Assembly (NCBI GenBank): GCA_947561395.2
Contig: OX387182.1
Coordinates: 3,048,001-3,112,000, forward strand
Direction of reading: 5' to 3'
DNA length: 64,000 nucleotides
Source: Buxus sempervirens
Taxonomy: Eukaryota > Streptophyta > Magnoliopsida > Buxales > Buxaceae
In this document: in pieces, positions 1-13,062 of the stretch
Layout: every line of letters begins with the position of its first letter
Position numbering within the stretch: position 1 is the stretch's first letter
The notes under the pieces: model-generated
Told to the model about the DNA's origin: nothing
Databases searched by the model: none
Seen by the model: only the letters and a program-made list of their open reading frames with translations
Program-made: the position numbers and the translations under genes

Positions 1-85
1 GATTTACTTGAATCCTGTCCCTTCGGAGCACGACTTAAACTTTTTAATATCGACACTGAGCTTTGTTGTGGATTTCCAATGCCAG

Positions 86-2358
86 GTGCTGGATTTGATG
101 AAGAGAAGTCACTGCTCATGTCACAGATGAGCCTGGAGAAAAGATTTGGCCAATCAGATGTATTTGTTGCTTCCACACTTATGGAAAACGGTGGTGTTCC
201 AGAGTCTGCAACATCACAAACTCTTCTCAAGGAAGCTATCCATGTAATCAGCTGTGGATATGAGGACAAGACAGACTGGGGAAGAGAGGTACACTTGTTA
301 TCTGTCTGGATGGTTTGGTTTCATTGCGGCTTAAATTTTTTACTTACAAAATAATTAATATGAATTACCAGGAATATTCTTGTCCTGCACTATGTTAGAA
401 AATTATCCTTGGATTTTTAAGTGCTAGTAATTTGTAAGGTACATGATTGGATTTTCCATCAGTGGGATGATTGTCTCTTTTGGTACATAGAAAGATCTAT
501 TCGTTGATATTTATTCTTCTCAACCTAGCATTTTAACTTACTTTCTACAATTCTATTTTTTTTTTGTTTTCTTTTTTCATGTTATTATTTTCCCTTTTCC
601 AGATAGGATGGATCTATGGTTCAGTTACAGAAGATATTCTTACGGGATTCAAAATGCATGCTCGTGGTTGGCGATCAATCTACTGCATGCCCAAGCGGCC
701 AGCCTTCAAAGGATCTGCTCCTATTAACCTCTCAGATCGGTTGAACCAAGTTCTTCGATGGGCTCTAGGTTCTGTTGAAATTCTTCTCAGCCGATACTGT
801 CCAATATGGTATGGCTATGGCGGAAGGCTGAAATGGCTTCAAAGATTTGCATACGTCAATACAACCATGTACCCATTAACATCTATACCTCTTCTTGCTT
901 ACTGTACACTGCCAGCAGTCTGTTTACTCACAAACAAATTTATTATTCCACAGGTAATTACCACTCCTATGAAAATTCAACATATGTGCAAGTGTTAGAT
1001 ACAGCAAACCCTGGTAAAGAGGGTTTCCTTATTCGCCAACATAAATTAATAATTAAAAATTATATATGCATTTATTGGATTATAAATTGAGATGCCTTAT
1101 TGTCTTATGCATTAATGAATAATGATGACATAAATGACCATAGTAGTCATGTATGTGTCATGCATTTATCCTATATTTAGTGGGGAGGGACCTCATGGAC
1201 GAAGCAAAGTGAAGCTCATAGGGAGAGGTCCCTCCCTGAGATGGTTTATTTCTTTTGAACTGGTTTGGTGCATGGTATGGTAAGGGTATATTAGTAATTT
1301 TTGTAATGTACCAGGGCTGGGGTTGTAACGGCATTTGGAGATATAAGTTGTAACCCTATCGTTGTTTCTTATATAGCAAAACCTTCTTCTCTCTCCTGTG
1401 GACGTAGGCACAATGCTGAACCACTAAAATCTGTTTGCATAGTTTTCTGATCTTTCTTTGCCATTGCATGGTTTTATAGTCAACATTTTCTTTTAAGGAA
1501 TGAAGTAGAACTTACGATGTATTGTTGATGCTCATCTATGTCCTGCAAACTAAGACAATAGCAGAAACACATTTCTGTTAGTTTATGAGAACTTAGTCGG
1601 TCAAAAATGGCATATTTCCAACAGGGTTGACCCATTTAAAATAATTTACCACACAAACATCATTTATCTTACCTTTGAAAGCAGGTTTCAATTCTCTTTC
1701 ATCTTGTTATCTGCTTAATAAATTTTAAACTACTGCACCCTGATATGATTTTGCTTGCCTTCTTTGGTTGCAGATCAGTACTTTTGCTAGCCTCTGGTTT
1801 CTTTCTCTCTTTCTTTCCATTTTTGCAACTGGTATTCTGGAGATGAGGTGGAGTGGTGTTGGTATCGAAGAATGGTGGAGAAATGAACAGTTTTGGGTTA
1901 TTGGAGGCGTTTCATCCCATCTCTTTGCCGTCTGCCAAGGTTTGCTCAAAGTCCTGGCGGGTATTGATACCAATTTCACTGTCACCTCAAAGGCATCTGA
2001 TGAGGAAGGAGATTTCACTGAGCTTTACACGTTTAAATGGACAACCATACTTATTCCACCGACTACCCTTCTCATAATCAACTTGGTTGGCGTTGTTGCT
2101 GGCGTTTCATATGCAATCAACAGTGGATACCAGGCATGGGGTCCTCTGTTTGGGAAGCTATTCTTTGCCTTCTGGGTGATTGTTCACCTCTATCCCTTCC
2201 TCAGGGGTCTGATGGGACGCCAGAACCGGACACCTACTATTGTGGTCGTTTGGTCGTTTCTGCTTGCATCCATATTCTCCTTGTTGTGGGTTCGTATGGA
2301 TCCATTTACCATCCACGTGAGAGGACCAGATGTTAAACAGTGTGGAATCAATTGCTAG
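86..2358 (+). CDS. CESA3: Cellulose synthase catalytic subunit, CESA3 clade (3' part)
   Basis: Glycosyltransferase family 2 subunit of the plasma-membrane cellulose synthase complex; it polymerises UDP-glucose into beta-1,4-glucan. Three exons are visible: 86-288, 603-953 and 1774-2358, joined by GT-AG introns that keep the frame. They encode about the last 379 residues; the protein family is about 1065 long, so the N-terminus, RING finger and first catalytic Asp residues lie before the window. Visible motifs are TED (SVTEDILTG), the product-binding QxxRW motif (QVLRW), and the C-terminal block of membrane helices ending in the CESA tail CGINC. The stretch [18 protein letters not shown] with GVGIEEWW matches the primary-wall CESA3 group better than CESA1, 4, 7 or 8; this assignment is from memory of family sequences. 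The reading before 86 does not look like CESA, and CCAG at 82-85 is a good acceptor. The frame is open throughout the visible exons. Confidence 0.94.
993..1510 (+). mobile_element. Possible solo LTR or TRIM fossil in the CESA intron
   Basis: The 820-base intron 954-1773 contains a stretch with the look of a plant Copia-type LTR: it may open with TGTTAGATAC near 993, has a TATA-like box (TTATATAG) near 1370, and then a GTGGACGTAGGC...GAACCAC block near 1398-1425 that is common in Copia LTR ends. No matching target duplication was found, so the ends are uncertain. It is broken and carries no gene. Confidence 0.35.
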
Positions 2359-4049
2359 AGGGAAGGTGAAGACGGAAAAGTAAAACAACAGTCAGATGAC
2401 ATAAACATCCGAAGAATTACTTTGGTATCTTTGTCGACTGAAGTCGGTGAGGTAGAGATCATTGATTTAGTCATATACTTGTAGTTTTATCTTGTTTATT
2501 ATTTTAGGTACATTCATGTAAATAGGACAGTTAACATATCTTGTTCCTTATCATTGATTTGTTTTGTTGAACCCCACTAGATTTTGAGGTCTCTTAGTTG
2601 GAGTAATTATTTAGCTGGGCTGGTGGACTGAATGCTAATCAGTATTAATATATTTTGGCACTATTAATTTTTGCCTCCATGTTATGAGCTTGGAGAATAC
2701 TTGTTTTATTGAGGTATTTTTTTGTAAATGATGACTTAAACCCCAACCATATATCTTTGATTTGGATTATCTGAAGTGTGAAATTAGTGGAACCTTGTGT
2801 GGACCTTGCCAAATTTATGCGGTTCATTTTCCAACCCCAACTAGCTGGGATAAGGCCTTTGGTTCTTATATTGTTTTTTAATGAGCCTGTTGGTTGGTGA
2901 TGAGGGCTGGTGACAAACTAGTTCTTAATTTTCAGCTTAACTCATTCGTATAATTTCAATTTCTGCAGATACTATGATGTCACTATTGCCCCCAAGACTC
3001 AAATCATTTAACCAAACTGATGCTTTTGGTAGTATTCCCGTCAGTTACCTAGTGAAAAACTGAATATAAATGCAGATTTTCATTCGTTCAGACTGTAGTT
3101 TGTGACACTCCCTGGGAACAGTATCTGATACTCTCAATGGACCAAAATGCATGGACAAGTGGATTATCAGCACAGACACAATTGTGTACCAGGTTGGTTG
3201 AATACAACCATGGCATTGTTATCAGATTGACAATGGTGTTGTTTTAGGCCAGCCATTCACTTTTCCCCTTCAGACTGAAGTATTAAGGTCCAACCTTAGG
3301 AAATGTATTGACTTGGTTGCCAATATGTTACAGTCGTCAAATACCACTTGCAAGGCTCTCATGGCCACTCCTTTGTAAGTCTTAACCCTAGCACAGGAAT
3401 CACATCAAGAAAATCATTCACATCCTACTTCACATGCACATATATATTATACCAGAGATCTCATATCTGTTAAAATAACCTCATATTTCTTATTCAGCAA
3501 TACTTGGTAAGAGGCTTTGCTGTTCAGCTCACTAATTGAATAGGCGAAAAAAACATAGTTTCTGTTGGAGATAGGAATCTCCCGGATTGGTTCTCTAATT
3601 CATGCCTCAAATTGGTTCTCCAATGAACCAGTTTGCTGCCATGTTCCAAATCTCAACAATCACTTGCATTGTACTTTGGTCAGAGGGTGGTCAAAGCTAC
3701 ACAAACACCAAGTTTCTCTATATCCTCCGAGCTGGAACAGTTAGGCAAAACCTCAGCATAAAGAATTGAGGAGGTCAGGTGTCTTGTAAAAGGGTTTTGT
3801 TTCAGGGCCAATCTTTCTGGTATCATCAGCAGCAAGGCAAAATTAGAACTAAAACCCAGATTCAAATACTCCATGGATTTCTGAAGGGAAGGAAGCAAAC
3901 TAAACTATCAATACCATGATCATAAAATTTGAGAATTTGGAGAAATCCCCAATAAAAGAGACCATTATCAATTAAGATACAGACATAGATACACAAGAGT
4001 TATACGCTAGACTCAGAAACAACCTTCATGACAAGACTCTTGAAAATAA
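2359..4049. other. Intergenic: CESA 3' UTR, then spacer
   Basis: The first 200-300 bases after the CESA stop are its 3' UTR, with AT-rich polyadenylation-like sequence near 2490-2530. A short stretch near 2835-2870 (AACCCCAACTAGCTGGGAT, then AAGGC) resembles the shared 3' tail of plant RTE-type LINEs and some SINEs. About the last 250 bases before 4050 are likely the 3' UTR of the psbTn gene on the minus strand. No further gene was recognised. Confidence 0.5.
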
Positions 4050-4376
4050 TCAGTAACGACAGATACGAGCAGTAGGCATGGTAACACACACAGGTGCATA
4101 TTTCTTCTTAGCTTCTGGGGTCCCTGCCCTGGGTTCATTCGCCAAAGCAACACCAGCAACAGAGCAAACGGCAGCAGCAGCAGCTGCAAACATCAAGTCT
4201 CTCCTCCCATTGCTGCTTTCCTTCTTACTGTCATTGTTGGAGCTCAAATTAATTTGTTCTGCTTGAGCAGCTCCACCAGCTTTGGCAACAATCAGTCTAC
4301 GACGGCTTACTGTCGAAGGCCGTTCGGCGACGTTTGTGGCACCAAGGAAGGAGGCTGTCATGGTGATTGAAGCCAT
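4050..4376 (-). CDS. psbTn: Photosystem II 5 kDa protein, nuclear-encoded PsbTn
   Basis: Small lumenal subunit of photosystem II. The single exon encodes 108 residues. The mature peptide is recognisable at the C-terminus: [15 protein letters not shown] followed by [13 protein letters not shown], with Cys97 and Cys106 placed for the family's disulfide. The first ~55 residues form a chloroplast transit peptide rich in Ser, Thr and basic residues. Residues 58-79 form a lumen-targeting signal: an Arg-Arg pair (GRRD), a hydrophobic Ala-rich core, and an ALA cleavage site just before Asn80. The frame stays open upstream to 4643, but the Met at 4376 gives the family's normal length and begins a proper transit peptide, so it is preferred. 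Intronless, with its own 5' flank on the right. Confidence 0.95.
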   Translation of the reverse strand: MASITMTASFLGATNVAERPSTVSRRRLIVAKAGGAAQAEQINLSSNNDSKKESSNGRRDLMFAAAAAAVCSVAGVALANEPRAGTPEAKKKYAPVCVTMPTARICRY

Positions 4377-5593
4377 CTCTCTATACAATCTGGTATAAGT
4401 TTGGTCTGTGTTTCGGTGTCTCTCAGCTCTCTCCACTTGAGAAGGGAGAGAATTGATAGTTAAAAGGCTTAAAGCACAAGGAGTGTTTGTATGCAAACGA
4501 GAGGAGATAGTGATCGTAAGAGTGGCATCATCCGTTATCTTATCCTTAAGAGGGGTTAGGACCAATGGATAAGTGCCATGTGTTGCTTTATCTTGGTGGG
4601 AAGGGCACTGGCCACTAGTGGTCTTGAACCCTTGGCGAGTCACAGGCTAGAAAGGGGTAGAACCATCGGTGCTTTTCAATTTTCGTTTGAATAAATAAAT
4701 AAATGGGTAAATTAACTTTTAGTTATACTTTTTGAAAAAATTTAAATTCAGCTAGCAAAGTTTTTGAGTTTTAATTTTTAAAAAACCTTTATTAAAATAA
4801 TTACATTTTAATAACATGTTACAAACAAATTCTTCCAAAAATACACTCATACTACTCACTTAAATGACTTGTTGTATAAGTTAACAAAATGATTTGTACA
4901 AATCAATAAAATAACTTGTACTTTCTATTAAGATTGTGTACTAACTTGTGCAAATTATTTTATTGATTTGTAGGAACCATTTGAGTGAGTGATGTAAGGC
5001 TTCCTAGAAATAGTTGGTTCTTAATAGTGAAATATCACTAAAAATTAATTATTTTGATAAATATCTTTAAAAAAAATAAAATTCAAAACTTTGATGACTA
5101 AATTTTAATTATTTTCAAAAATCATCCCTAAATTAATTTTCCCATTCTTGAATCTAGGGATATTTAAATATTACTTCCTTGCTCTTAAGCAAATACCATT
5201 CGTTTTGCTTGAGGTCACGAGGAATGATACCAGCAAACTGCGATTAATAATTTCTAATTGCACTTCTTTCAACAATGGATCTTATCCTATAACATTTAGC
5301 TATATGGTTTGAGTTTAAACAACCATTTGAGGGAAAAAAACGGATACACAGAAGCCAAAAAGTAGCAACTATTACATGTTCTTGTTTTCAAACGCATGCT
5401 CCAAAGCCTAAGTGTTACCCTTGTAATCCTGTGAGGTCCATCTGAATGCGAACTTTCCTTTCTTTTACTATATACCTATGGTTCTACAGACATGTTACAG
5501 GGGGATAATTCAGCCTTATCCCAAAAAATGGCTAAAAAATGAATGTGATATTAAAACCTAATCTTCCCGATCATTTGAACCTAAAAATACAAA
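4377..5593. other. Intergenic between psbTn promoter side and DUS 3' end
   Basis: 4377-4700 is the psbTn 5' UTR and promoter side. 4702-5146 is a foldback MITE (listed separately). 5147-5593 is AT-rich spacer and the likely 3' UTR of the dihydrouridine synthase gene; no gene seen. Confidence 0.5.
4702..5146. mobile_element. Foldback MITE with ~75-base terminal inverted repeats
   Basis: The left end AATGGGTAAATTAACTTTT and the reverse complement of the right end, AATGGGAAAATTAATTT, pair and continue pairing with mismatches for about 75 bases. The interior also pairs: ATTTGTACAAATCAATAAAA on the left matches TTTTATTGATTTG on the right, so nearly the whole 445 bases could fold back. No ORF and no clear target duplication were seen. 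Superfamily not assigned. Confidence 0.7.
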
Positions 5594-8500
5594 CTAGGCA
5601 CATAGCAACTCTTGTTCTCTAGACTTATATGGAGGGGGTAGCAAGTTTTGTACATCAGCAAAAGCATCTTCACAAACCGAAGGACCCATGGCAGGGGTTG
5701 AATCCAAGACATGGTCCGGAATGGCTTCCAGTGTTTCCTGGAGGAAGGACTCGATGCTCTGCAAAGTTCAAAAGCGATGCAAACGGTTTTATTTTAGTTC
5801 TTAAGGAATAAGGGAATGCATTCATGGAAAGACAATGAAGATCATCGCCTGAATACTAAATAATTTTGTTTTCAATGTTGATGCTAAACATACCGTACAA
5901 AGGCGAAGTGCAGCATCAGCCTTGCGCTTCCAAAGACCATTTCCAGGCTCTGAATGGAAAATATTAAGCAAAGGCTGCACAACATAGGGAGTTTAGCAAT
6001 GTAGATGAACAATGCCACATAATTGAGAGTAATGGACAACTCTAAAATCCACAAAATAGCAACTTGATCTCATCAATGCTATCCAAACAATTTCCAATGC
6101 CATAAAAGGAGTAGACGCCAGAACAAATGGCCATCATCACTAACATGAACAAACAACAGAATTGTGATCACCAAACATTTCCAAATTGACCAATGCACTT
6201 ATCCAGGAATTTGGAAAACAGCTTGATTCCCCACATCCAATTGAAGATCTAATCTAGAAAGGAGAAAGTTCCAAAGTCTCTTAAGTGACGATATTGTTAG
6301 TGGGTGACCAAAGAGGGAAAACTAAGAAAAAAAACTTCTAACCTTGACCATCTGCCGCACAGTTGGTTTTTTATGTACATCTTGCTCCAAAATAGAATCA
6401 CCATATTTCTGGAACTGTTGGAGGACCTGCGAATATTTTCATATTTAAGGAGTCAAGCTAATGTTGAGCACAACTTGAAGTAGACGTAACTATTATAGAA
6501 GTATCTGCCACAGTACCTGACGGCGTGTGATACCAATGCTAGGTTTGCCATATACTACAGAATCAACATGTCCCAATGTAGACCATGGGCTGCCACAAAT
6601 GATTTTAGGTTATCAGCTGTTTTGCCAAGTATCAACCGATGGCTGGAAGGAAAAAAAGAGAAAAAAAAACAAACAAACAAAAAGATAAACTAGTAGAAAC
6701 ATATAATAAAACCTCTCAGGACATAAAATTTTTCTTTTGTTGACAACAGTTCTCTCAACCTTTTCAGATGAAATAATTGCATGATTCCACATTTCCATGT
6801 GAATGATCTGTTCCATAACTTGGTATAATTGTTAATAGTAATTTACTATAAATCCACATGTATAAACTGCATAAATTTATCACATTCTCCTTCTCTGAAA
6901 CACCAACATACAAAACTTCAACTCCTTCATTAAGCCTTCAATGACTTTCAAAATGTCCTCTGCTGATTATAGACCGTTGCAATGAAAATGTGAAGGAAAT
7001 AGAAAGATCAAACAATTATACATAGATATTACGGGGTAGGCATTGTGCCTGCATCCATGGGAGCCAAGGAAGATTTTCCACTATCTTCAAGAGATACAGG
7101 GTGACAATTTGTATCTCCAATCTCCAGTTACAACCCTAGTCCGGTACGTTAGAGAAATTCCTGACATAACTTTACCATACCAAAGGGGTCTTCATCCCCA
7201 GCACCACCACACACCACACCACCCTCCTCCTCCTCTTCCAACAGTTTGACATGGCATAAAATATGTACACCATCTTGGGGCACTAACAATGATCTTTAGA
7301 GAAAGACAAGGTATCGTTGTTGAACCTTGGTATAATCCTATTGTTACTATCAACCTAACCAAGAAATTTTATCATGTTCCTATTTTTATCAATAAAAATA
7401 ATGATGATAATCACTTTTCTGTATACAACTTCCCCTCATCATATGGTAACTCGTTCAAGACCTGTTGTTCAATTATCCAATTTCCAAATTGGTATCATAT
7501 TACAATTCCTTATAAACTTATTTTATTGGTCAAAATCTAATGGAATTGGGAAAAGATGGACATTAAGAGTAGCGAACCCCTCTCTCTCTCTCTCATGATC
7601 CCTCTTTAAATTTAAACCTGTTCCAGTCCATGCTTTAAAGACTTTTGTTTCAATTCCTTTCAATAGGTGGCCTATCAGCCCTGATTACAAGACAATCAAT
7701 TCATTTTGCAATCCTCATGACCAAATTTGCAAGCTCACAGAAGAATCAAAACATAAATATTATCTTCTTATTAATTACCATACAAGAGCTGTAAGCAAGC
7801 CAGTGAAATATGACCTTTATGGCTAAGAAAAACGATAAAATTAACTTCTACTAATTGTTCCACATACTTATTGTATGCAGCACGTCCAACCATTACCCCA
7901 TGAGCTCCTTTCGTTCTTGCTGCATTGACCTATTAAATAAATAAAATAAAACCAACATAACTTTATATATGAGATCCTTCTAATTTAGCACACGAAAACA
8001 GCAGAGTTAACAAAAGACATGCTAAATGGACCTACCTACTCCAATATAAAAAGTACAATTATAAGCATTGTAACAATACCTAATTCATGTTCAGCGTATA
8101 ACAGTTATAGAAGAGACACTTAATAAAAATAATTTAAAGGTTGGAAGTTATCAAGACAGAACAACATAAAGAGGTCAGCGGCAAAATAATTTGGGCAAAA
8201 CGTTAAGCCAAAATGAGTATTACATTCACTGGCCAACACATAAGCATTAAATTTCACATTCTAGATTAATGGAAAATTGATTTTTATTTTTATTTTTTTG
8301 TTTTGCAAAAGAGCATATATAAGTTTGTGGCAAAGAAAAACCATTCCTTGGACGTCACAACACAATATGCTTACAAAAATAGTAAGACAAACAACTGAAA
8401 CAATGGGACCAAGTGAGAAATTTTTTTTCGAAAAGATAAAAACTGTATTTCTTGGCATGTTAGAGATTATTAAAGACAAGTAATGAGTCCACGATAAAAT

Positions 8501-11500
8501 AATACTAAACCAAAGAATGACACTGTATGTAGATGTGGCTCTAAATTCACCTCTTATACTAAAATTTATGATAGTTCTTTATCTCATGGATTTCATGAGA
8601 TGAGGTGACCAAGGAATAAACACACTATAAATCCTAAAGCATTTGTGTAAAATTCATGTCCTAGGAGAGCAATTACCAACATGGCACTCTTGTTTTATCC
8701 TCTAATTTGATTCAATGTGGAACCAAGTTCTCATATTGATTTCCGTCTAATCTCTGATGGGATGAAACTTTCATTGCTCGTTTCTTCCCCTGTTTATTCA
8801 TGTGAATCTTTCCAAGCAAGCTAAGGTCACAAACATCCTTCCTTGGTCATCCTCTGGCTTAGTCTAAAACCTATCTTTCAGACATATTTGTCAACCCACA
8901 AATATCAAGGTATTTGTCTCACTCTCTATGCTCTTATAGCTTTCAAATTTTCATCCGATCACTGTGAATGGACCCCTGACCCTAGTGATAAATTCTCCAC
9001 TAAGACATTTTTTGGGATCCTTTGTTGAGGTAACATCTGTCACCCTCATCCTTCTCTTTGGCCTAAACTATGAAATTGCTCTCTCTCCATAAGGTCAAAG
9101 TCTTTGTGTGATCGCTATAAAAGTTTTTGTGGGATCCATTAAGTCTTTGCTGTCTCTCCAAATCATGACGAAGAAAGTATCTTGTCATATCTCTACAAGT
9201 CTACTTCATGTGCTTCAAAGATGAGGAATCAGTAGATTACTTATCCATCTGTTGTTCCTTTGGTAAGGATATTTCTTTCCCTAGGATGGTTGAAATTTTT
9301 TCGCTACTCTTAATTGACCTTTATTCTAAGATTCAACAACAGTGCCCTCCCATCCTAGTGAAAAGAGGTAGGTTGCTATATAAATCAGTTTTCTTTGCTA
9401 CAATATGGTCTATTGATGTGATAAAAAGTGGAGGATTTCCCAAAATAAGATGGCGGAAGTGCAATCATCAATTCCATCATGGTGCTAGCAACCTAGGTAT
9501 GTGTTCTACTGACTATGAGGAGGATTTCTCCAAACACTAGTGTGCAAAATGCATGTACATATACATACACATACATAGAGCTATATACATATGTGTACAA
9601 GCATACAACATATAAATAGATATAGATGATAGGTCTTCTATTTTGTCTGAATATGTTCAGCTACTTAGTCAGGCATGGGTTCTTTACCTTATGGATTATT
9701 GATGCAGACAACCTAAACAGTCCACCTTACTGCCAAAAAAAATAAAAATGAAAAAGAAAAAAAAAAAAGCCATAAACCATCCACCTAATATAGAGCCTAT
9801 AGATAGGCCATATGAATAAATCAACCCACATAAACCCTATTAAAACATGGTATTGTATATAATCATGTCTAATAGAAGCCCTCAAATTTTCTAATATTTT
9901 TTGAGCATCCTATAAGAAGACGTTGATTTAGAGAAAATATCTTATTAGTCAAACCAGCCTCATAATACATATGTCCGTGCGTGGTGATTGGTGCCTTCTG
10001 TCTGGTGTGTGTGTGTGTGTGTTGAGAAACCACAATCATTTCTATACAAGTACCAGTTCATTCCACTGGAAATATAATCAAAGCTTCACTTACAACCCAT
10101 TTATGAACTATTCAAATATAAGGTTGAAATTATTTAGATTGGTTCTATCTACATCTTCTATTCTATTCTGTAATACCAAACTAAATAATTAATAATGCAA
10201 AGGCTTACCTCATCAACACAATTTATGCCACCATTTATTGTGAACTTCAAATCTGGAAAGTCACGCAAAAGGCCAAAATAGTACTCATACCTGCATATTG
10301 AAGTAAAATGTCACATCCTGAACACATCATAATATGTTTTGTAACAGATGCCAAGAAATACACCTTGGCGTACTTTCATCTATGCAAGTTCTAAGTAAAG
10401 GAATTTTAATTTCTTAGAAAAGCATTATTGCAACATCCCTGATAAATGCATAATAAATGTAGATGCACCAGACTCAAGTACTTGTTTGGGTTCATATATT
10501 TCAATTTAATTCAACTAGATAAATATAATATAAGCTCAATAGAACGGCAGAGATACAAATAAATACGTACTTCAAGGGAGGAATTTTGCGATTCTCAGCA
10601 GGGCTAATGCCGTTTAGCAGTGCTTTCCGTGCATGTATGATGAAATGTCTTGTTGGTGATTGAGAAGACACTGTGTGAATAAATTCACCTGAAAATTATA
10701 GGCCAGGAAGATCAGAATCCACCTAGGTTATCATTTTTGTATATGCTGTCCTTTGGGTAATCCCGCGTCTTGTGGGGTCCCCCTCTTTTGATCTTAATGA
10801 AATCTTCATTATCAAAAGCAAAAAAAAAAACAAGTCTACATAACAAGACCATAGGCTGACTGTCCTTCTATTTTTTATAGGTTAGGAGACGATGCAGATC
10901 ATAGCCAGGTAAGGCACCAGATTAGCCTGCATCTACATGGAATCAAGTATAGGTATGAGAAGAGTAAAGGGAATGTTTTACATGTCCAACTGACCAACAT
11001 TCTTCAGATACAGGGACCATGATTCTTTCCTTTAATTACATATAACTTAGGAGTTAATGCAGATCAAAACTACAGAAGGCACCAGGTTAAAGTGCATCTT
11101 TATCACATGGACTAAAGCACACATATGGTGGGGGCATATGCCTCAGGTGTCTGCTTGATCATCATCTTAGGATACAGAGATGCAGGTATGGGGATATGGG
11201 CATCATTCATTTAAAAAAATATAAAAATACAAATAAAATCTACACTCACTGCATATAAATTCCATTCATTTACAGCAAATAAACTTTCAGCTATAAAAAA
11301 TTCAATCACAAACTTGAAACATTATGATTTATTAGTGAAAATGTAACATTTCACTAAAGCTATGCAAGAAAAAACCAATTTAATCTTTTAAATTATTGGC
11401 ATCGGCATGTATGAAAAAAAGATGAAATAACCTCAAAGTATCTAGACCAACCATTTCCAAATAACCTGAGATAGGGTCTAAAATTAAAAATAGCATTCAT

Positions 11501-13062
11501 CATCTACCAAAAGACTTTATGCTTCTTCTTGTATCTGAAATTTTTTATGCATAGGAATAGCATGAAACAAAATAGATATGTGCAGTTTTGGCAATCTTCT
11601 TACTGACAACCTTAAGCTTGAACAATAAAGCCATTATTGTGATGAAGATCACTTCAGAAAATATGGTGATTCCTGCTCACACTCGTATGTACAATAAGGC
11701 AGATCAACATTCTGTTCTATATTAACTTCTAGACAGTTAAACTTAAAGCATAAAGCTTACTTGCAGAGCCTGACGTAAAACTTTTATGACTGTTCGATGT
11801 TCGATAAATACCATGTAACATTCCATCTAAGAGTGTTTACTATATTCAACCTTCAAAGGAGGTCGACAGTGAAAACCATGCTGAAAATTAAAAAGAAAAG
11901 GAGGCGATCATATATATCTGAGCACATCAGATTTCCCCAGCAATGCAAACAAACTGATTAATGAGACTTACAGAGTTCTTCATATGAATCATGATCATCA
12001 ACCCCAATTCGGCATTTCACACTGACAGGAGAATTACAGTTGGCAGCAATTGCTGACATAGCCTCCCCAACAAACTGTCAATCATGAACACATAAATATC
12101 TACATCAGGGTATATTGACCAAAAAACACAAAACCACCTGAAAGGGTTACATTAAGCACTCAAATCATACATTACATTCAGACCTTTGGATTAAGCATAA
12201 GACGCACTCCAAAGCATCCATGTCCGGCCACCTTTCCACTAGGACACCCACAGCTGCAATATGAATCATAGGATCTAAATCCTGAATGAAGACAATAAAA
12301 ATAAACAAAAGGTATGCATGAAACAACCAAAGAACAGGACAACATATACTTAAGATTGATCTCGTCATAGCAGTAGACATTTGCAAGTTCAGCAGCTTTT
12401 GCTAGATTTTCTAAATTGCTTCCACCAATTTGAAGGACAATAGGGTGTTGCTCTGGAGGAAATGCCAAGAACCTATCCTGATCCATCCAAACAGAAGTTA
12501 GTGCAGATAGTTCGTTGTCAAAAAATTAGTCTAAATCAATAAGTATTGGGAGAACAAAAAATAAACTAGCAAACTTGTTTATACAAATATGATACTGAAC
12601 AACTGTATGTGCCCTTTGTTATGGATGGACCTAAAGATAGAATTCGTACGTAGCATTACCAAATTTTCCTTTTGATGAACAATAGTTTCCGCAACAACCA
12701 TCTCTGTGTAGAGCCAAGCATTCTTTGATATGAGCCTAGCAAGAGTCCTATAGTGGTTATCAGTCCAGTCCATCATTGGAGCAATGCTGCAATGAAAACA
12801 ATAAAAATGGTTCAAAGCATTAATTAATTGGAAGCATTTTAATGCATTAAAGGCTAATCTATAATTCCAAAGATGCCCACCTAAACCACTGAGGAAGATA
12901 GCAGCCAGCAACCAGAACATCCTTTGCTTGTGTTTTATGCTTTAAACATAGTGTTCTCTGTTTGTTTGAATGCCCATACAATAAATGGCCTGACGTTCGA
13001 TGCTTCAAAGTAGTAATAGATGCCAAAGAAGCAAACGGGGTATAGCCTACAGACCTCATCAT
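5594..13062 (-). CDS. tRNA-dihydrouridine(20/20a) synthase-like protein, 12 exons, complete
   Basis: FMN flavoenzyme of the Dus family (DusA-like) that reduces uridine to dihydrouridine in the tRNA D-loop. Exons: 12881-13062, 12660-12786, 12350-12477, 12184-12253, 11972-12074, 10571-10688, 10209-10290, 7868-7929, 6517-6589, 6343-6426, 5894-5974 and 5594-5758. Together they give 1275 bases, 424 residues, with every GT-AG junction in phase. Motifs in order: [18 protein letters not shown] (flavin site, about residue 62), [30 protein letters not shown] (about 140), [49 protein letters not shown] and [16 protein letters not shown] (phosphate site). The first ~45 residues are basic and Ser/Thr-rich, which suggests an organelle transit peptide (inference). 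The best start is the first of two tandem ATGs at 13062; an 11-codon upstream ORF overlaps it. Confidence 0.93.
7930..10208. other. Large DUS intron (2.28 kb)
   Basis: Intron between exons 7 and 8 of the dihydrouridine synthase gene, much longer than most of the others. It carries an old LINE fragment at about 8850-9540 on the opposite strand, A-rich and CATACA-type low-complexity sequence near 9550-9620, and a short GT microsatellite at about 10004-10022. No gene beyond these. Confidence 0.6.
8850..9540 (+). mobile_element. LINE (L1-type) 3' fragment with zf-RVT remnant
   Basis: The plus strand reads in pieces as the region after the reverse transcriptase of plant L1 LINEs: [19 protein letters not shown] near 8955-9015 (compare the family pattern WxPDPSGxFSVKSFF) and [19 protein letters not shown] at 9208-9264 (the zf-RVT pattern MCxxxEESVDHLxxHCxF). 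The final His-Cys of that finger is replaced by Cys-Cys, and the pieces lie in different frames with stops between, so it is dead. It sits antisense within a DUS intron. Confidence 0.65.
10735..10830 (+). mobile_element. Possible LINE 3' tail with poly-A
   Basis: A short stretch in DUS intron 5 (10689-11971) reads GTGGGGTCCCCCTCTTTTG followed by an AATGAAATCTTCATTATC-type end and a pure A run at about 10819-10829. This pattern (ATAAAAT/ATGAAAT then TTATC then poly-A) is typical of plant L1 LINE 3' ends. Short and unconfirmed. Confidence 0.35.

Noticed and set aside
4377-4643. N-terminal extension of psbTn in an open frame
   Set aside because: The Met at 4376 starts a normal transit peptide and gives the family length; upstream residues look like 5' UTR.
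12579-12920. 113-codon minus-strand ORF
   Set aside because: Runs through an intron between DUS exons 1 and 2; only the APMMDW part is real and is in the spliced model.
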